Both the position numbers and the translations under genes were made by a program. Positions 7,347 through 15,196 of a stretch of 64,000 nucleotides of DNA are shown in pieces (position 1 is the stretch's first letter; each line of letters starts with the position of its first letter). The notes under the pieces are model-generated. The model was not told the origin of the DNA. It made no database searches and worked only from the letters and a program-made list of their open reading frames with translations. Origin of the DNA: Duganella callida (GTDB taxonomy: Bacteria; Pseudomonadota; Gammaproteobacteria; Burkholderiales; Burkholderiaceae_D); contig NZ_SPVG01000191.1 in the NCBI RefSeq assembly GCF_004614165.1, forward strand, positions 1 to 64,000, written 5' to 3'.

Positions 7347-8135
7347 TTAGAACAAGCCGACCGGATCGGCTTGCTTATCCCAGCTATAAATAATCAACTC
7401 CTGCCGCTCGACAGCCTTGCCGCCACCACCGACGGTATAGGCGATGCCGGTGGTGTCCATCTGAAAGCTCGCGAACGCCCTTCGGATATCCGGGTGGTCG
7501 TTGATGCTGAGGATTGCTTTGCCCTTCAAACGCCCCATGAGTTCCGCCATCCGCTCGTATTCCGAGAAAGGAAAGTCCACACCATAGCCTTCGGTCTCCC
7601 AATACGGCGGGTCCAGGTAAAAGAGCGTGTGCGGCCGGTCGTAGCGCTCCATGCACTTGTGCCAGTCCAAATTCTCAATGTACGCGCTGGCCAAGCGCAA
7701 GTGCGCGGCCGATAGATTCTCCTCGATCCGTAGCAGGTTGATCGGTGGCGCCGTCGTCGCCGTACCCCAGGTCTGTCCCTGCACCTTGCCGCCGAACGCT
7801 TGCTGCTGCAGGTAGAAGAAACGCGCAGCTCGCTGAATGTCAGTTAGTACGTGCGGCGGAGTATCCTGCATCCATTTGAAAACGTCACGGCTCGACAGCG
7901 CATACTTGAACTGGCGGACGAACTCCTCCAAGTGGTTCTTCACCACGCGGTACAAGTTGACCAGGTCGCCGTTGATATCGTTGATCACCTCCACGTCGGC
8001 AGGCGGCCGCATGAAATAAAGCGCGGCGCCGCCGGCAAATACCTCGACGTAGCAGGAATGTGGTGGAAATTGAGGAATGAGACGGTCGGCCAAGCGACGC
8101 TTGCCGCCGATCCAAGGAATGATTGGTATTGCCAC
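7347..8135 (-). CDS. Phage-type DNA adenine methylase (D12 class / Dam)
   Basis: 262 aa. Transfers methyl from AdoMet to adenine N6 in DNA. PWIGGKRRL (7-15) and VEVFAGGAAL (31-39) form the AdoMet site, and DPPY (175-178) is the catalytic motif IV. Length and motif order fit D12-class orphan methylases of phages. No restriction enzyme is adjacent, so it more likely protects element DNA from host restriction or regulates element genes. The target sequence (GATC or other) cannot be read from the protein. Confidence 0.92.
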   Translation of the reverse strand: MAIPIIPWIGGKRRLADRLIPQFPPHSCYVEVFAGGAALYFMRPPADVEVINDINGDLVNLYRVVKNHLEEFVRQFKYALSSRDVFKWMQDTPPHVLTDIQRAARFFYLQQQAFGGKVQGQTWGTATTAPPINLLRIEENLSAAHLRLASAYIENLDWHKCMERYDRPHTLFYLDPPYWETEGYGVDFPFSEYERMAELMGRLKGKAILSINDHPDIRRAFASFQMDTTGIAYTVGGGGKAVERQELIIYSWDKQADPVGLF

Positions 8136-8336
8136 TAGTAAACCTTATTTTTACATTTGTGCTAGACTTCCGCCGCCCTCCGGAGGGTGGCAGAGCCTTG
8201 CTTGGTTCACTGGCTTAGACAGTGGATTGAGGCCAAGCGCGGCTGTTGACGCAGCCGTACTTGGCGCTCTGTTCTATTTCATAAAAAACATGCAATAATC
8301 GTCGACGCGCGATAACCCTAGATAGCGGCGGATTTT
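8136..8336. other. Gap between methylase and membrane-protein genes
   Basis: This 200-bp divergent gap holds a strong hairpin at 8172-8191 (GCCGCCCTCC/GGAGGGTGGC, one G-U pair) with no U-tract. It could be part of the methylase leader. I could not place a convincing promoter, and no ORF with a ribosome-binding site is present. Confidence 0.3.
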
Positions 8337-8852
8337 ATGCAGACACGTTCAAAAAGGACATTCCCAACGAAGGCGAAGGAGCAGAAGTCCCGCTTCACGC
8401 CTCTGGGCATCATCGCCGCCTTTCTCGGTGTGACGGAAGTGGCAATGGGCTACACCATAACCAACACAACTGGCCAAGTGCAGTTACTACTGACCTACTT
8501 CGCTATCGGGTTTCCGCCGGTAATCTTTGTCGGCTTCTTTGTCCTTTCGTATTTCAAACCGGAAGCGCTGCTGGCGCAACCTGATTTTGCAACAGCAACG
8601 GAAGCCACCGAATATCTGATTGCACTGCGCGGCTTCGTGCAAAAGGCGGAAGTCGAAGCTACAAACATCTTCGCCTCGGCGGAGGAAATGAAAGCGCTCG
8701 CTGCTCAGACGAAGATCTCGCTCGACACTACAGAGGACCTACGCGTCAAACTCACAGAACAAGTAAAACAGCTAGAGGACATCGCGTTGGTGGCGCAAAA
8801 CGCCCAGACCGGAGCCAACTTGTATATGGCGAGAAATCACGGCGGTTTGTGA
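8337..8852 (+). CDS. Hypothetical membrane protein with coiled coil
   Basis: 171 aa. A basic N-terminus is followed by two membrane helices (about residues 22-40 and 48-72). The long cytosolic helical region (about 85-160), rich in Glu, Lys and Ala, is likely a coiled coil. No family recognised. It stands alone on the plus strand between the methylase and the DUF1353 gene. The topology resembles small accessory membrane proteins of prophages, but a link to lysis is not shown. Confidence 0.7.
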   Translation: MQTRSKRTFPTKAKEQKSRFTPLGIIAAFLGVTEVAMGYTITNTTGQVQLLLTYFAIGFPPVIFVGFFVLSYFKPEALLAQPDFATATEATEYLIALRGFVQKAEVEATNIFASAEEMKALAAQTKISLDTTEDLRVKLTEQVKQLEDIALVAQNAQTGANLYMARNHGGL

Positions 8853-8905
8853 TATCGAGCGAAACCATTAAGACGAGCAGATGTGCGTGCGTATTAACCG
8901 CAAGT

Positions 8906-9331
8906 CTAGACGATACGCCCCGCGACGATTGAGTGGCCGGTACTGCGGCCATCTTCTAGCCAAGCCGAACGACCACCGACTACTACCCCAGCATAAATTC
9001 CGGCGCGTCGCCACGCCGGAATGCCCTCCACCGTCATCGCCTCCAGCAGCACCGTGTTAGCTGTCGCCTCATCGCAGATTTCATGGTGGTGAAACAGCCA
9101 GTCATGGATAGCTGCCGCGCGATGGCTCGTGTCTCCGAACAGCCAGTATGCGAACGGGATACGCGGCACGCTCGCGTAGTCGGTCAGGAAGCCTGCCTCG
9201 ACCTCGATCTGCCGGCCGAGGACATCCGAGTAATACCGCAGGGGCGCGGTCAAGCGCCAGATGCCACGGCCACTGCTGGCTGTATCGTCCACACATTCCA
9301 CTTCCAGGGCGCTGAGAAAAGCTGCGCTCAC
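8906..9331 (-). CDS. DUF1353 phage protein
   Basis: 141 aa from a GTG start at 9331 that overlaps the upstream gene's stop (GTGA), a typical coupled arrangement. The DUF1353 core is clear: FLTDYASVPRIPFAYWLFG and AAAIHDWLFHH. The family is common in tailed-phage lysis or tail-end modules, and its function is unknown. His and Asp residues in the AAIHDWL motif could bind metal. It is last in the minus-strand lysis cassette. Confidence 0.85.
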   Translation of the reverse strand: MSAAFLSALEVECVDDTASSGRGIWRLTAPLRYYSDVLGRQIEVEAGFLTDYASVPRIPFAYWLFGDTSHRAAAIHDWLFHHHEICDEATANTVLLEAMTVEGIPAWRRAGIYAGVVVGGRSAWLEDGRSTGHSIVAGRIV

Positions 9332-10032
9332 TTCGCGCCCACCGCGCCTTCCAGCGGCGCAGATCCGGATTGCACCGCTGCGCCGACACCTAGCACGCCA
9401 TCGGACGTCACGGGCGGCGGAACCATCGACGCCGCGACGAAGCCGGGATACACCTTCAAAATCGCCGCGATGGTTTCCGCGTTCAGCGGCGCCGTCACCG
9501 GATTGAAGCACAGCGCCTGCCAACCCTTCAGGCGGTCTGCATTGGCGCCGTACAGGCGCAACCAGGTGCCAATCGGGATATCGCGGCAGATAGTGCGCTC
9601 CGACGACTGGACGACCGTTTGCGCCATCCCTTCCTGCACGGCGCTTACGTTCTGCGGCACCAACGAACAAGCGGACAAGACGGCCAGCGTGCACAGAGCC
9701 ATCACCATCATCATGCTCACGCGGGCGAACCCAGCCTGCAGGCCACTCGCCGACTCGGGGCGCATGGGCGGTGCCGGCGGCAAAGCAGTCTGCCTGCCGC
9801 ACACCATCACCGCCTGCTCGACCGCCACGGGCGAAGGCGCTGGCACAGCTGACGCGTCAGCCGCGTCTTTCATATTGCGCAGCGCCAGTCCAATGGTGCC
9901 GGTGGCCATGCCAACGTTGAACACCAGGAAGTCATGACGCAGGGACGGATCGAAGAACGCCATCAGCGCCCACACCGCATAGCCTACGAAGCCAATCAGG
10001 ACGTGCAGAATCAATTTCTCTTTATGAGACAT
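9328..10032 (-). CDS. Phage membrane protein with internal lipobox (holin/spanin-like)
   Basis: 234 aa from the ATG at 10032 (SD CTGGAG). Residues 1-55 contain two membrane helices (LILHVLIGFVGYAVWALMAFF, then FNVGMATGTIGLAL), as in small holin-like proteins. After a Pro/Ala-rich linker, about residue 132 begins a second apparent export signal, MMMVMALCTLAVLSAC, with a lipobox (LSAC). It is followed by a 90-residue domain (IPIGTWLRLYGANADRLKGW). Either this is one fused protein, or an internal start makes a separate lipoprotein resembling an outer-membrane spanin partner. It lies between the endolysin and DUF1353 genes, which supports a lysis role. Confidence 0.65.
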   Translation of the reverse strand: MSHKEKLILHVLIGFVGYAVWALMAFFDPSLRHDFLVFNVGMATGTIGLALRNMKDAADASAVPAPSPVAVEQAVMVCGRQTALPPAPPMRPESASGLQAGFARVSMMMVMALCTLAVLSACSLVPQNVSAVQEGMAQTVVQSSERTICRDIPIGTWLRLYGANADRLKGWQALCFNPVTAPLNAETIAAILKVYPGFVAASMVPPPVTSDGVLGVGAAVQSGSAPLEGAVGAK

Positions 10033-10049
10033 ACAAACTCCAGGATAAG

Positions 10050-10082
10050 GAAAAAAAAGCCGCTGACGGTCGCGCAGCGGCT
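10050..10082 (-). terminator. Rho-independent terminator after endolysin gene
   Basis: On the minus strand an 8-bp stem (AGCCGCTG/CAGCGGCT) with a 9-nt loop is followed by a run of eight U. It separates the endolysin gene from the downstream membrane/lipoprotein gene. Confidence 0.85.
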
Positions 10083-10093
10083 GTTGAAAGCGA

Positions 10094-10618
10094 TTAGCGC
10101 TGGGAATCCAGACCAATCAGGTTGTGACCGCGCAGCACCTGCAGGACCTTGTCCAAGTACGCGGGATCGGTGGCGTAACCGGCGGCGGCGATCTGCATGG
10201 CGAACCACGCGGGCCGGGCCAGCGCCGCGCTGTTGCCGCACTTGACCAGCAGCTGCCGGCCTGCCGGCGAAGTCCAATCAGGCGGCGCGAAACAGGCCGC
10301 GTAGCGCTTGTTCTTTTTCAGGAACGCTGCGTGGTCCTCGACGCTTGCCTGCCAGCTCGGATACATGCGCCACTTCGCCGGCACCAGTACCGTGCGGCCG
10401 GCGACGTATTCCTGGCTGGCCATCTGCCAAGCCGCTCCGGTCCAGCTCGCATCGGCTTTGATGTTGAACAGGTTCAGCGCGTTGACCGCCGGCTTCGCGG
10501 TCCCCCAGCCAGATTCCAGCGCCGCCTGGGCGACAACGAAGCTGGCTGGGATACCGGTCACCTTGGCCGAAGCGACGGCGGCCGGCGCCAGTTGCGCGAT
10601 AAAATCGTCCGGCTTCAT
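10094..10618 (-). CDS. Glucosaminidase-type phage endolysin (GH73)
   Basis: 174 aa. It cleaves peptidoglycan glycan strands. The FlgJ/LytD-like fold is recognisable: IPASFVVAQAALESGWG has the catalytic Glu, followed by NLFNIKADASW and the YPSWQASVEDHAAFLKKNKRY segment. No signal peptide, so release depends on a holin. The start ATG at 10618 overlaps the stop of the upstream coiled-coil gene (ATGA), and a strong terminator follows the gene. Confidence 0.9.
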   Translation of the reverse strand: MKPDDFIAQLAPAAVASAKVTGIPASFVVAQAALESGWGTAKPAVNALNLFNIKADASWTGAAWQMASQEYVAGRTVLVPAKWRMYPSWQASVEDHAAFLKKNKRYAACFAPPDWTSPAGRQLLVKCGNSAALARPAWFAMQIAAAGYATDPAYLDKVLQVLRGHNLIGLDSQR

Positions 10619-11013
10619 ACGAGGTGTACCCCCATCTTCGCCAGGCCGAGTGCAACAGCGACAGCCAGGCCCGTGCGCGCCAGTTCCCACAGCCAGCGGT
10701 TGCGCTCTTTCAGCTCGTTCTCGATGCGGCGGGTTTCCGCTGCGCCAACGTTGGTGGCCAGATCGGTGATGCGCTTGTCCAGCTTGCCAGCCGTTTCGTT
10801 GACGGCGCGGAATTGCTCGAAGACGCGCTTGATCGTGCGGCGATCCTCTGCGCGTTCGGCTTCCAGCACCGCCAGCTTGTGCATGTCGTTGGCCACCTGC
10901 AGCAGCGCGGATTTGACCTCGCTGAACATTTCCTTCAAAAAGCCGACTTCGGTTTCCACCCGTGCCAGGCGTTCCTGGTCAGAGTGCGAAGGGGCGTGTG
11001 AATCTCGGTGCAT
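10615..11013 (-). CDS. Coiled-coil/C-terminal TM phage protein (XhlA/holin-accessory-like)
   Basis: 132 aa. Residues 10-108 are almost entirely helical heptad sequence (RLARVETEVGFLKEMFSEVK...). A single C-terminal membrane helix ends the protein (WELARTGLAVAVALGLAKMG). This architecture resembles XhlA-type haemolysin/holin accessory proteins, which membrane-anchor next to an endolysin. The stop overlaps the endolysin start by 4 nt. A terminator lies directly upstream (11031-11057), so the lysis genes must have their own promoter. Confidence 0.7.
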   Translation of the reverse strand: MHRDSHAPSHSDQERLARVETEVGFLKEMFSEVKSALLQVANDMHKLAVLEAERAEDRRTIKRVFEQFRAVNETAGKLDKRITDLATNVGAAETRRIENELKERNRWLWELARTGLAVAVALGLAKMGVHLV

Positions 11014-11030
11014 AACTTCCTTTCAGCAGA

Positions 11031-11057
11031 CAAAAAAATAGCCGCCCGAAGGCGGCT
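11031..11057 (-). terminator. Rho-independent terminator between tail-assembly-like and lysis genes
   Basis: Minus-strand stem AGCCGCC/GGCGGCT with a stable UUCG loop, followed by A and seven U. It ends transcription from the gene at 11079-11513 before the lysis cassette. Confidence 0.9.
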
Positions 11058-11078
11058 GTTGGGAGAGTGAAGCGTTCG

Positions 11079-11513
11079 TTACTGCGGGATGCCAGCGAGG
11101 ATTTCCCCGATTCGCTCCGCGCCGGCGAGGATGCCGGCGCCAGGGCCAGGCTCCACCGGCGCGGCCAGGTATTCGATTGCCTCGCGCACTGACGCCAGGT
11201 TCGGGTCGGTCGGCTTTTGCAGCTGCACCGACAGCTGATACATCGCCCAGAATTCCTGCACCAGTGGGTCGACCGACGTCTTGATCGCAATGCGCTCCGC
11301 TGGCTTGAACGCCATGTAGAGCGTCATCGGTGTGAGCAGCGGCAGCACTTGTGCGTCGGAAGCGTCCTCTACTACCTCGACGGTAAGCTCCCCCTCATGC
11401 GCGACGGTCACCGTCATGGTCCCCGCTCGCCAACAGCCGTGTTCCTCATCGTAGACCGGCATATCGGCCCCGCAGTCGATGTGCGCATGATCGTTTTTCA
11501 GGAAGTATTTCAT
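11079..11513 (-). CDS. Phage tail-assembly-like hypothetical protein
   Basis: 144 aa from MKYFLKND. The C-terminal part (MAFKPAERIAIKTSVDPLVQ, then LASVREAIEYLAAP) resembles small phage proteins found with tail-fibre or tail-tape genes, where a KPAERIAI...DP...FW...L pattern recurs. The assignment is tentative. The start codon overlaps, on the opposite strand, the first codon of the ParB-like gene, with no ribosome-binding site visible. That suggests a rearrangement junction at about 11512. Confidence 0.55.
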   Translation of the reverse strand: MKYFLKNDHAHIDCGADMPVYDEEHGCWRAGTMTVTVAHEGELTVEVVEDASDAQVLPLLTPMTLYMAFKPAERIAIKTSVDPLVQEFWAMYQLSVQLQKPTDPNLASVREAIEYLAAPVEPGPGAGILAGAERIGEILAGIPQ

Positions 11514-13344
11514 GCGTACCCGCTTTAACTTGGAGGCGCTGCAGCAGCTGTCGGAGAACATCGTCGAGGTTGGCATCCTGCAGCCGATCCTCATGCGCCC
11601 CGTCACTCCGACCGCAGAGGCCCCACAACTATTCGAGATCGTCGCCGGTGAGCGCCGCTTCCGCGCGGCTTGCATGGCGGGGCTGTATGTCGTCCCTGCG
11701 AGCGTCAAGACGCTGACCGATAAGCAGGCGGCAGAAATCCAGTTGCTGGAGAACATTCAGCGCGAGAATCAGCATCCACTGGAAGAGGCTATCGGCTTTG
11801 AACAATTGATGCTCAATCACGGTTACAACGCCGACCAGCTGGCCTCCAAGGTGAAGCAGTCCCGGTCCTACGTGTACGGGCGCCTTAAGCTGTGCGCCCT
11901 GGCAAACGGCGTACGCGACGACTTCCTAGACGACAAGTTCAGCGCATCAATTGCGCTGCTGATCGCTAGGTTACCGACGCCAGCGATGCAAGTGCAGGCT
12001 GCGCAAGCAATCATCGACGGTAACCGCTATACCGGCGAGCCGATGTCGTATCGCTCCGCACAGCAGCATATTCGCCATAACTATATGCTCGATATTGGGA
12101 ACGCCGTGTTTCCTATCAAAGACGCGCGATTGGTGGAAAAAGCCGGATCGTGCGAGACCTGCAAAAAGCGCACCGGCAATCAGCCGGACGTCGATCCCAA
12201 TGAAGACGATGACGACGAGGCAGCGGACTACTGCACCGAACCGGCGTGCTATCACGAGAAGACTGCAGCCTTTCAACAGCGCAAACGCGACGAAGCCGCG
12301 AAGACCGGCCAGAATATTATCGTTGGCGATGAGGCGAAGAAGATCATGCCAAACAGCTACGGAAGCCTTCGCGCGGGCTGGTCTGATATCGACAAGACGA
12401 TGTACCTTTCCAGCGGTTCAACCAACTACAGAACGCTACTGCAGGACAAGCTGCCAGAAATCTCCCTGCTTGAGTCGCCATACGTCAAGGGCACATTCTT
12501 GAGCGTCGCTCGCACCGACGAACTGGAGGAACTGGTGGAGGGCGTAATCGGCGCCGGCAAAACCGACGCTGCGCGCGCGGCGCTGGACAAGGTACGCGAA
12601 CAGAAGTCCGAGCGCGAAGCTGGCATCGAGCGTAAATATCGCAAGGAACTCTTTGAGGCCGTACGGGTAGCTCCAATTGGCCTTGCAAATCTGTATGACG
12701 AGCGGATCGTAGCTGGCCAACTGTACCGCAGCCTGGGCCAGCAGGAAGAGGCACATCTGCGCAAGTTCTGGAACTGGGCAGGTCCTGAGTACGAGAGCGG
12801 ATACGACAACGAGAAGAAACAATACGTCAACGGCACCAACAAAATCCTCGCTGAAATTCATCAGATGAGCGTCGACCAGGCGAAACAACTGATTCGAGAC
12901 GTCGTGCTGATTCGGGAAACCGCCGTCTTCACCTATACACGCAATCTGGAAGAACCGGTCCAGATGCTGGCAGCGGCGGCGGAACAAGGTGTGGACGCTG
13001 CGGCGATCCGAGCAACGATTGCAAAAGAAGCCAAGGCCAAAGAGAAAGAAAAGGCAGCAAAGCAGAAAGCAAAGGCAGAAAAGAAAGCAGCTAAGAAGCC
13101 GAAGCAAGCGGAGATACCGATGCCACCCCCGGCCGAACAGCCAGCGCCGGCCACTGATGGCGATACAGAAACGCCAGCCCGATCGGGCGAGGCAGCGGCG
13201 CCGCGTGAAAAGCTGAAGCTGAAGGCGAAGCCAAAGACCGAGCAGCCAGTAGAGCAGCCCGTTGGCACCCTCGTGACGGTCAAGAAGACCCGTGTAGTTC
13301 CAGCAAGCGCTTGGCCTTTCCCAACCGGCCCTCAAAAAATGTAA
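11512..13344 (+). CDS. ParB/RepB/Spo0J family protein, N-terminally truncated
   Basis: 610 aa. The ParB nuclease-like domain begins abruptly: MRTRFNLEALQQLSENIVEVG matches the point where relatives read PR-x-x-F, so about 30-40 residues are missing. An in-frame stop lies 24 bp upstream of the ATG. The rest is intact: EIVAGERRFRAA, ENIQRENQHPLEEAIGF, and a helix-turn-helix with VKQSRSYVYGRLKLCAL. A Cys cluster (SCETCKKRTG...CTEPACYHEK) could bind zinc. The tail after about residue 500 is Lys/Ala/Pro-rich low complexity. No ParA is present. Relatives occur in phages and plasmids as partition or regulatory proteins. The truncation may abolish function. Confidence 0.8.
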   Translation: MRTRFNLEALQQLSENIVEVGILQPILMRPVTPTAEAPQLFEIVAGERRFRAACMAGLYVVPASVKTLTDKQAAEIQLLENIQRENQHPLEEAIGFEQLMLNHGYNADQLASKVKQSRSYVYGRLKLCALANGVRDDFLDDKFSASIALLIARLPTPAMQVQAAQAIIDGNRYTGEPMSYRSAQQHIRHNYMLDIGNAVFPIKDARLVEKAGSCETCKKRTGNQPDVDPNEDDDDEAADYCTEPACYHEKTAAFQQRKRDEAAKTGQNIIVGDEAKKIMPNSYGSLRAGWSDIDKTMYLSSGSTNYRTLLQDKLPEISLLESPYVKGTFLSVARTDELEELVEGVIGAGKTDAARAALDKVREQKSEREAGIERKYRKELFEAVRVAPIGLANLYDERIVAGQLYRSLGQQEEAHLRKFWNWAGPEYESGYDNEKKQYVNGTNKILAEIHQMSVDQAKQLIRDVVLIRETAVFTYTRNLEEPVQMLAAAAEQGVDAAAIRATIAKEAKAKEKEKAAKQKAKAEKKAAKKPKQAEIPMPPPAEQPAPATDGDTETPARSGEAAAPREKLKLKAKPKTEQPVEQPVGTLVTVKKTRVVPASAWPFPTGPQKM

Positions 13345-13353
13345 GGACTGACT

Positions 13354-13536
13354 ATGGACCGCAATATCATCGCAATTAATCACCACTACGCCAACCGAGA
13401 AGCGGCTATCGCAATTGCCTGCTATTCGGCGGCCGCACACAACGGCCTCGCCAACAGCCAGGCCGACAAGTGCGACGATGGCTCGCATGCTTGCCCTACT
13501 TGCCCGTTCTTGCAGCCCAACCAGGTGAACCAATGA
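13354..13536 (+). CDS. Small hypothetical protein with CPxCPF motif (60 aa)
   Basis: 60 aa, ATG preceded by AAGGAC. The C-terminal third has CDDGSHACPTCPF, three cysteines that could bind a metal. It overlaps the DUF4224 start by 4 nt (ATGA) and follows the ParB gene by 9 bp, so it belongs to the same operon. No family recognised. Confidence 0.65.
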   Translation: MDRNIIAINHHYANREAAIAIACYSAAAHNGLANSQADKCDDGSHACPTCPFLQPNQVNQ

Positions 13537-13757
13537 GTATGTTTCTTGACGCGGACGAGGTCAGGGACCTGACGAACCGCATACAACGCCAAGCACAGGC
13601 CAAAATGCTGCGCAGTTTGGGAATCACCTTCAAGGTGCGCGCCGACGGCAGCGCTTTGGTACTGCGCTCGCACGTCGAGAAGGAACTCGGCGGCGGCCCG
13701 CCAGCTGCAGCGCGTGCGCGCGAGTTCACGCCGAACTGGGGAGCTGCGAATGCCTAG
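13533..13757 (+). CDS. DUF4224 domain protein
   Basis: 74 aa. FLDADEVRDLTNRIQRQAQAK and LGITFKVRADGSALVLRSHV match DUF4224. This small phage domain is usually encoded directly upstream of a tyrosine integrase, as here (8-nt overlap). It may help control integrase expression or excision, but no function is established. Confidence 0.85.
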   Translation: MSMFLDADEVRDLTNRIQRQAQAKMLRSLGITFKVRADGSALVLRSHVEKELGGGPPAAARAREFTPNWGAANA

Positions 13758-14820
13758 AAAGCGGAACAAGGAGAATGCCGGCTTGCCATCGCGCTGGAAG
13801 CACGCACACGGCGCGTACTACTATCAAGTGCCGCCTGGGATGGAGAGCCGCTGGGATGGCAAAAAGCTGTTCCGGCTTGGTGCGACGCTACCGGCAGCCT
13901 ACGCCGAGTGGGCCAAACGCCTCGAGGTGGTCGACGCCGCGAAGTCGATAGGCGCCCTGCTTGACCGCTACGCTCTTGAAGTTGTGCCTACCAAGTCGCC
14001 GCGCACCCGCGTAGAAAACCTTCGCGCAATTAAGAATCTAAAGGCCGTGTTCGGCGCGGCGCCGCTGACCTGGTTGCGGCCGCAGCACGTCTACCAGTAC
14101 GTCGACACGCGCAAGGCTAAGAAGATCGCCGCACATCGGGCCGTCGACGTCTTATCTCACGCATTCACAAAATGCGTGGAATGGGGGCTGATTGACCGCC
14201 ATCCGTTTAAGGGTGAAGTGCGCCTCAGCGGAGAGGAGTCCCGCACGCGCTACGTAGAGGACTGGGAGTTGATCGAGGTACTGGTGCTGCCTAGTAAGCG
14301 TAAGAAGGGCAGCGTGCTGATGATGCAGGCTTACATCCGCCTAAAGCTGCTCACGGGCATGGCGCGCAGCGATCTGCTGCGCTTGGAACCGGACGTCCAT
14401 TTCAAGGATGACGGAATCCACATCACGCGCCACAAGACCGCCGGCAAGACAGGCAAGTCTACGATCTACGAATGGAACGACGACCTGCGAGCTGCAGTCG
14501 CGACCGCCATCGCGGTGCGCTCGTCCGCCAGCTCTGCGTTGTTGTTCTGCACCCGCGACGGCAGCAGCTACATTGACGAAGTGAAAGAAACCGCATCCGG
14601 CTGGGATTCCATGTGGCAGCGGTTTATGGTGCGTATCATGAAAGAAACGAAGCTTGAGGACCGCTTCACAGAACACGATCTACGCGCCAAGTGCGCCAGC
14701 GATGCCGAGTCACTTGAGCATGCACGCGCCCTGCTTTCCCACGTCGACAGCCGTGTCACCGACCGCATCTATCGCCGCAAACCGGAGCGGGTTCAACCGG
14801 CCAAAATCGGGTTTGAATAG
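13750..14820 (+). CDS. Phage tyrosine recombinase (integrase)
   Basis: 356 aa from the ATG at 13750. Catalyses site-specific integration at the adjacent tRNA-Arg. N-terminal arm and core-binding domains are followed by a catalytic domain with Arg in LLTGMARSDLLRL, Lys in the TAGKTGKS beta-hairpin, HDLR (TEHDLRAKCASD), His in LLSHVDS and the Tyr nucleophile in VTDRIYRRK. Its stop codon lies inside the first of two 19-bp direct repeats that carry AATAGTAC, so the gene end doubles as a candidate binding site for its own product. Confidence 0.95.
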   Translation: MPRKRNKENAGLPSRWKHAHGAYYYQVPPGMESRWDGKKLFRLGATLPAAYAEWAKRLEVVDAAKSIGALLDRYALEVVPTKSPRTRVENLRAIKNLKAVFGAAPLTWLRPQHVYQYVDTRKAKKIAAHRAVDVLSHAFTKCVEWGLIDRHPFKGEVRLSGEESRTRYVEDWELIEVLVLPSKRKKGSVLMMQAYIRLKLLTGMARSDLLRLEPDVHFKDDGIHITRHKTAGKTGKSTIYEWNDDLRAAVATAIAVRSSASSALLFCTRDGSSYIDEVKETASGWDSMWQRFMVRIMKETKLEDRFTEHDLRAKCASDAESLEHARALLSHVDSRVTDRIYRRKPERVQPAKIGFE

Positions 14821-14848
14821 TACAGCGACGTTTGAATAGTACAACGCC
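14811..14848. repeat. Two 19-bp direct repeats, candidate integrase arm sites (right end)
   Basis: GTTTGAATAGTACAGCGAC (14811-14829) is followed immediately by a second copy (14830-14848) differing at the 3' end. Each contains AATAGTAC, which recurs in the two left-end sites. They lie 54-91 bp from attR, and the first copy includes the integrase stop codon. Confidence 0.55.
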
Positions 14849-14864
14849 TATTTATTAGGCGTTG
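14842..14864. terminator. Hairpin between integrase and tRNA-Arg
   Basis: CAACGCCTA/TAGGCGTTG, a perfect 9-bp stem with a 5-nt TTTAT loop, lies 22 bp after the integrase stop and 38 bp from the tRNA-Arg 3' end. No long U-run follows in either direction, so termination could be weak. It may serve both convergent transcripts. Confidence 0.5.
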
Positions 14865-14901
14865 CACTCGGCACGTAACTCATTGATTATAGATAGGAAT
14901 T

Positions 14902-14978
<77 letters not shown>

Positions 14979-15006
14979 TACGCTGCGGGAACCCGCGGCG
15001 GAAATG

Positions 15007-15035
15007 AAAAACGGGCTGTCCGCTAGGACAACCCG
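15007..15035 (-). terminator. Terminator-like hairpin between tRNA-Pro and tRNA-Arg
   Basis: Minus-strand stem CGGGTTGTCC/GGACAGCCCG (10 bp with a G-U pair, TAGC loop) followed by five U. It would end the tRNA-Pro transcript. Only 28 bp then remain before tRNA-Arg, with a second small dyad (GCGGGAACCCGC), so tRNA-Arg either relies on read-through or this hairpin is a processing signal. Confidence 0.75.
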
Positions 15036-15047
15036 CTTTAGAGATTT

Positions 15048-15124
<77 letters not shown>

Positions 15125-15133
15125 ATAAAAGCT

Positions 15134-15162
15134 ATTTTAGTCCTTACGGCGTTCGGCGTCAA
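15134..15162 (-). promoter_or_regulatory. Sigma-70 promoter for tRNA-Pro
   Basis: On the minus strand TTGACG (15162-15157) and TAAAAT (15139-15134) are 17 bp apart, 10 bp upstream of the tRNA 5' end. Confidence 0.8.
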
Positions 15163-15196
15163 TCGAAGCGGGCGATTTAATTTCATTGATGAAATT

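Noticed and set aside
8077..8298. 73-codon plus-strand ORF upstream of the membrane-protein gene
   Set aside because: Overlaps the methylase N-terminus, lacks a ribosome-binding site and crosses a strong hairpin.
15179..15196. AATTTCATTGATGAAATT dyad after glmM as a definite terminator
   Set aside because: Stem is AT-rich and no U-tract follows; kept only as a possibility in the glmM note.
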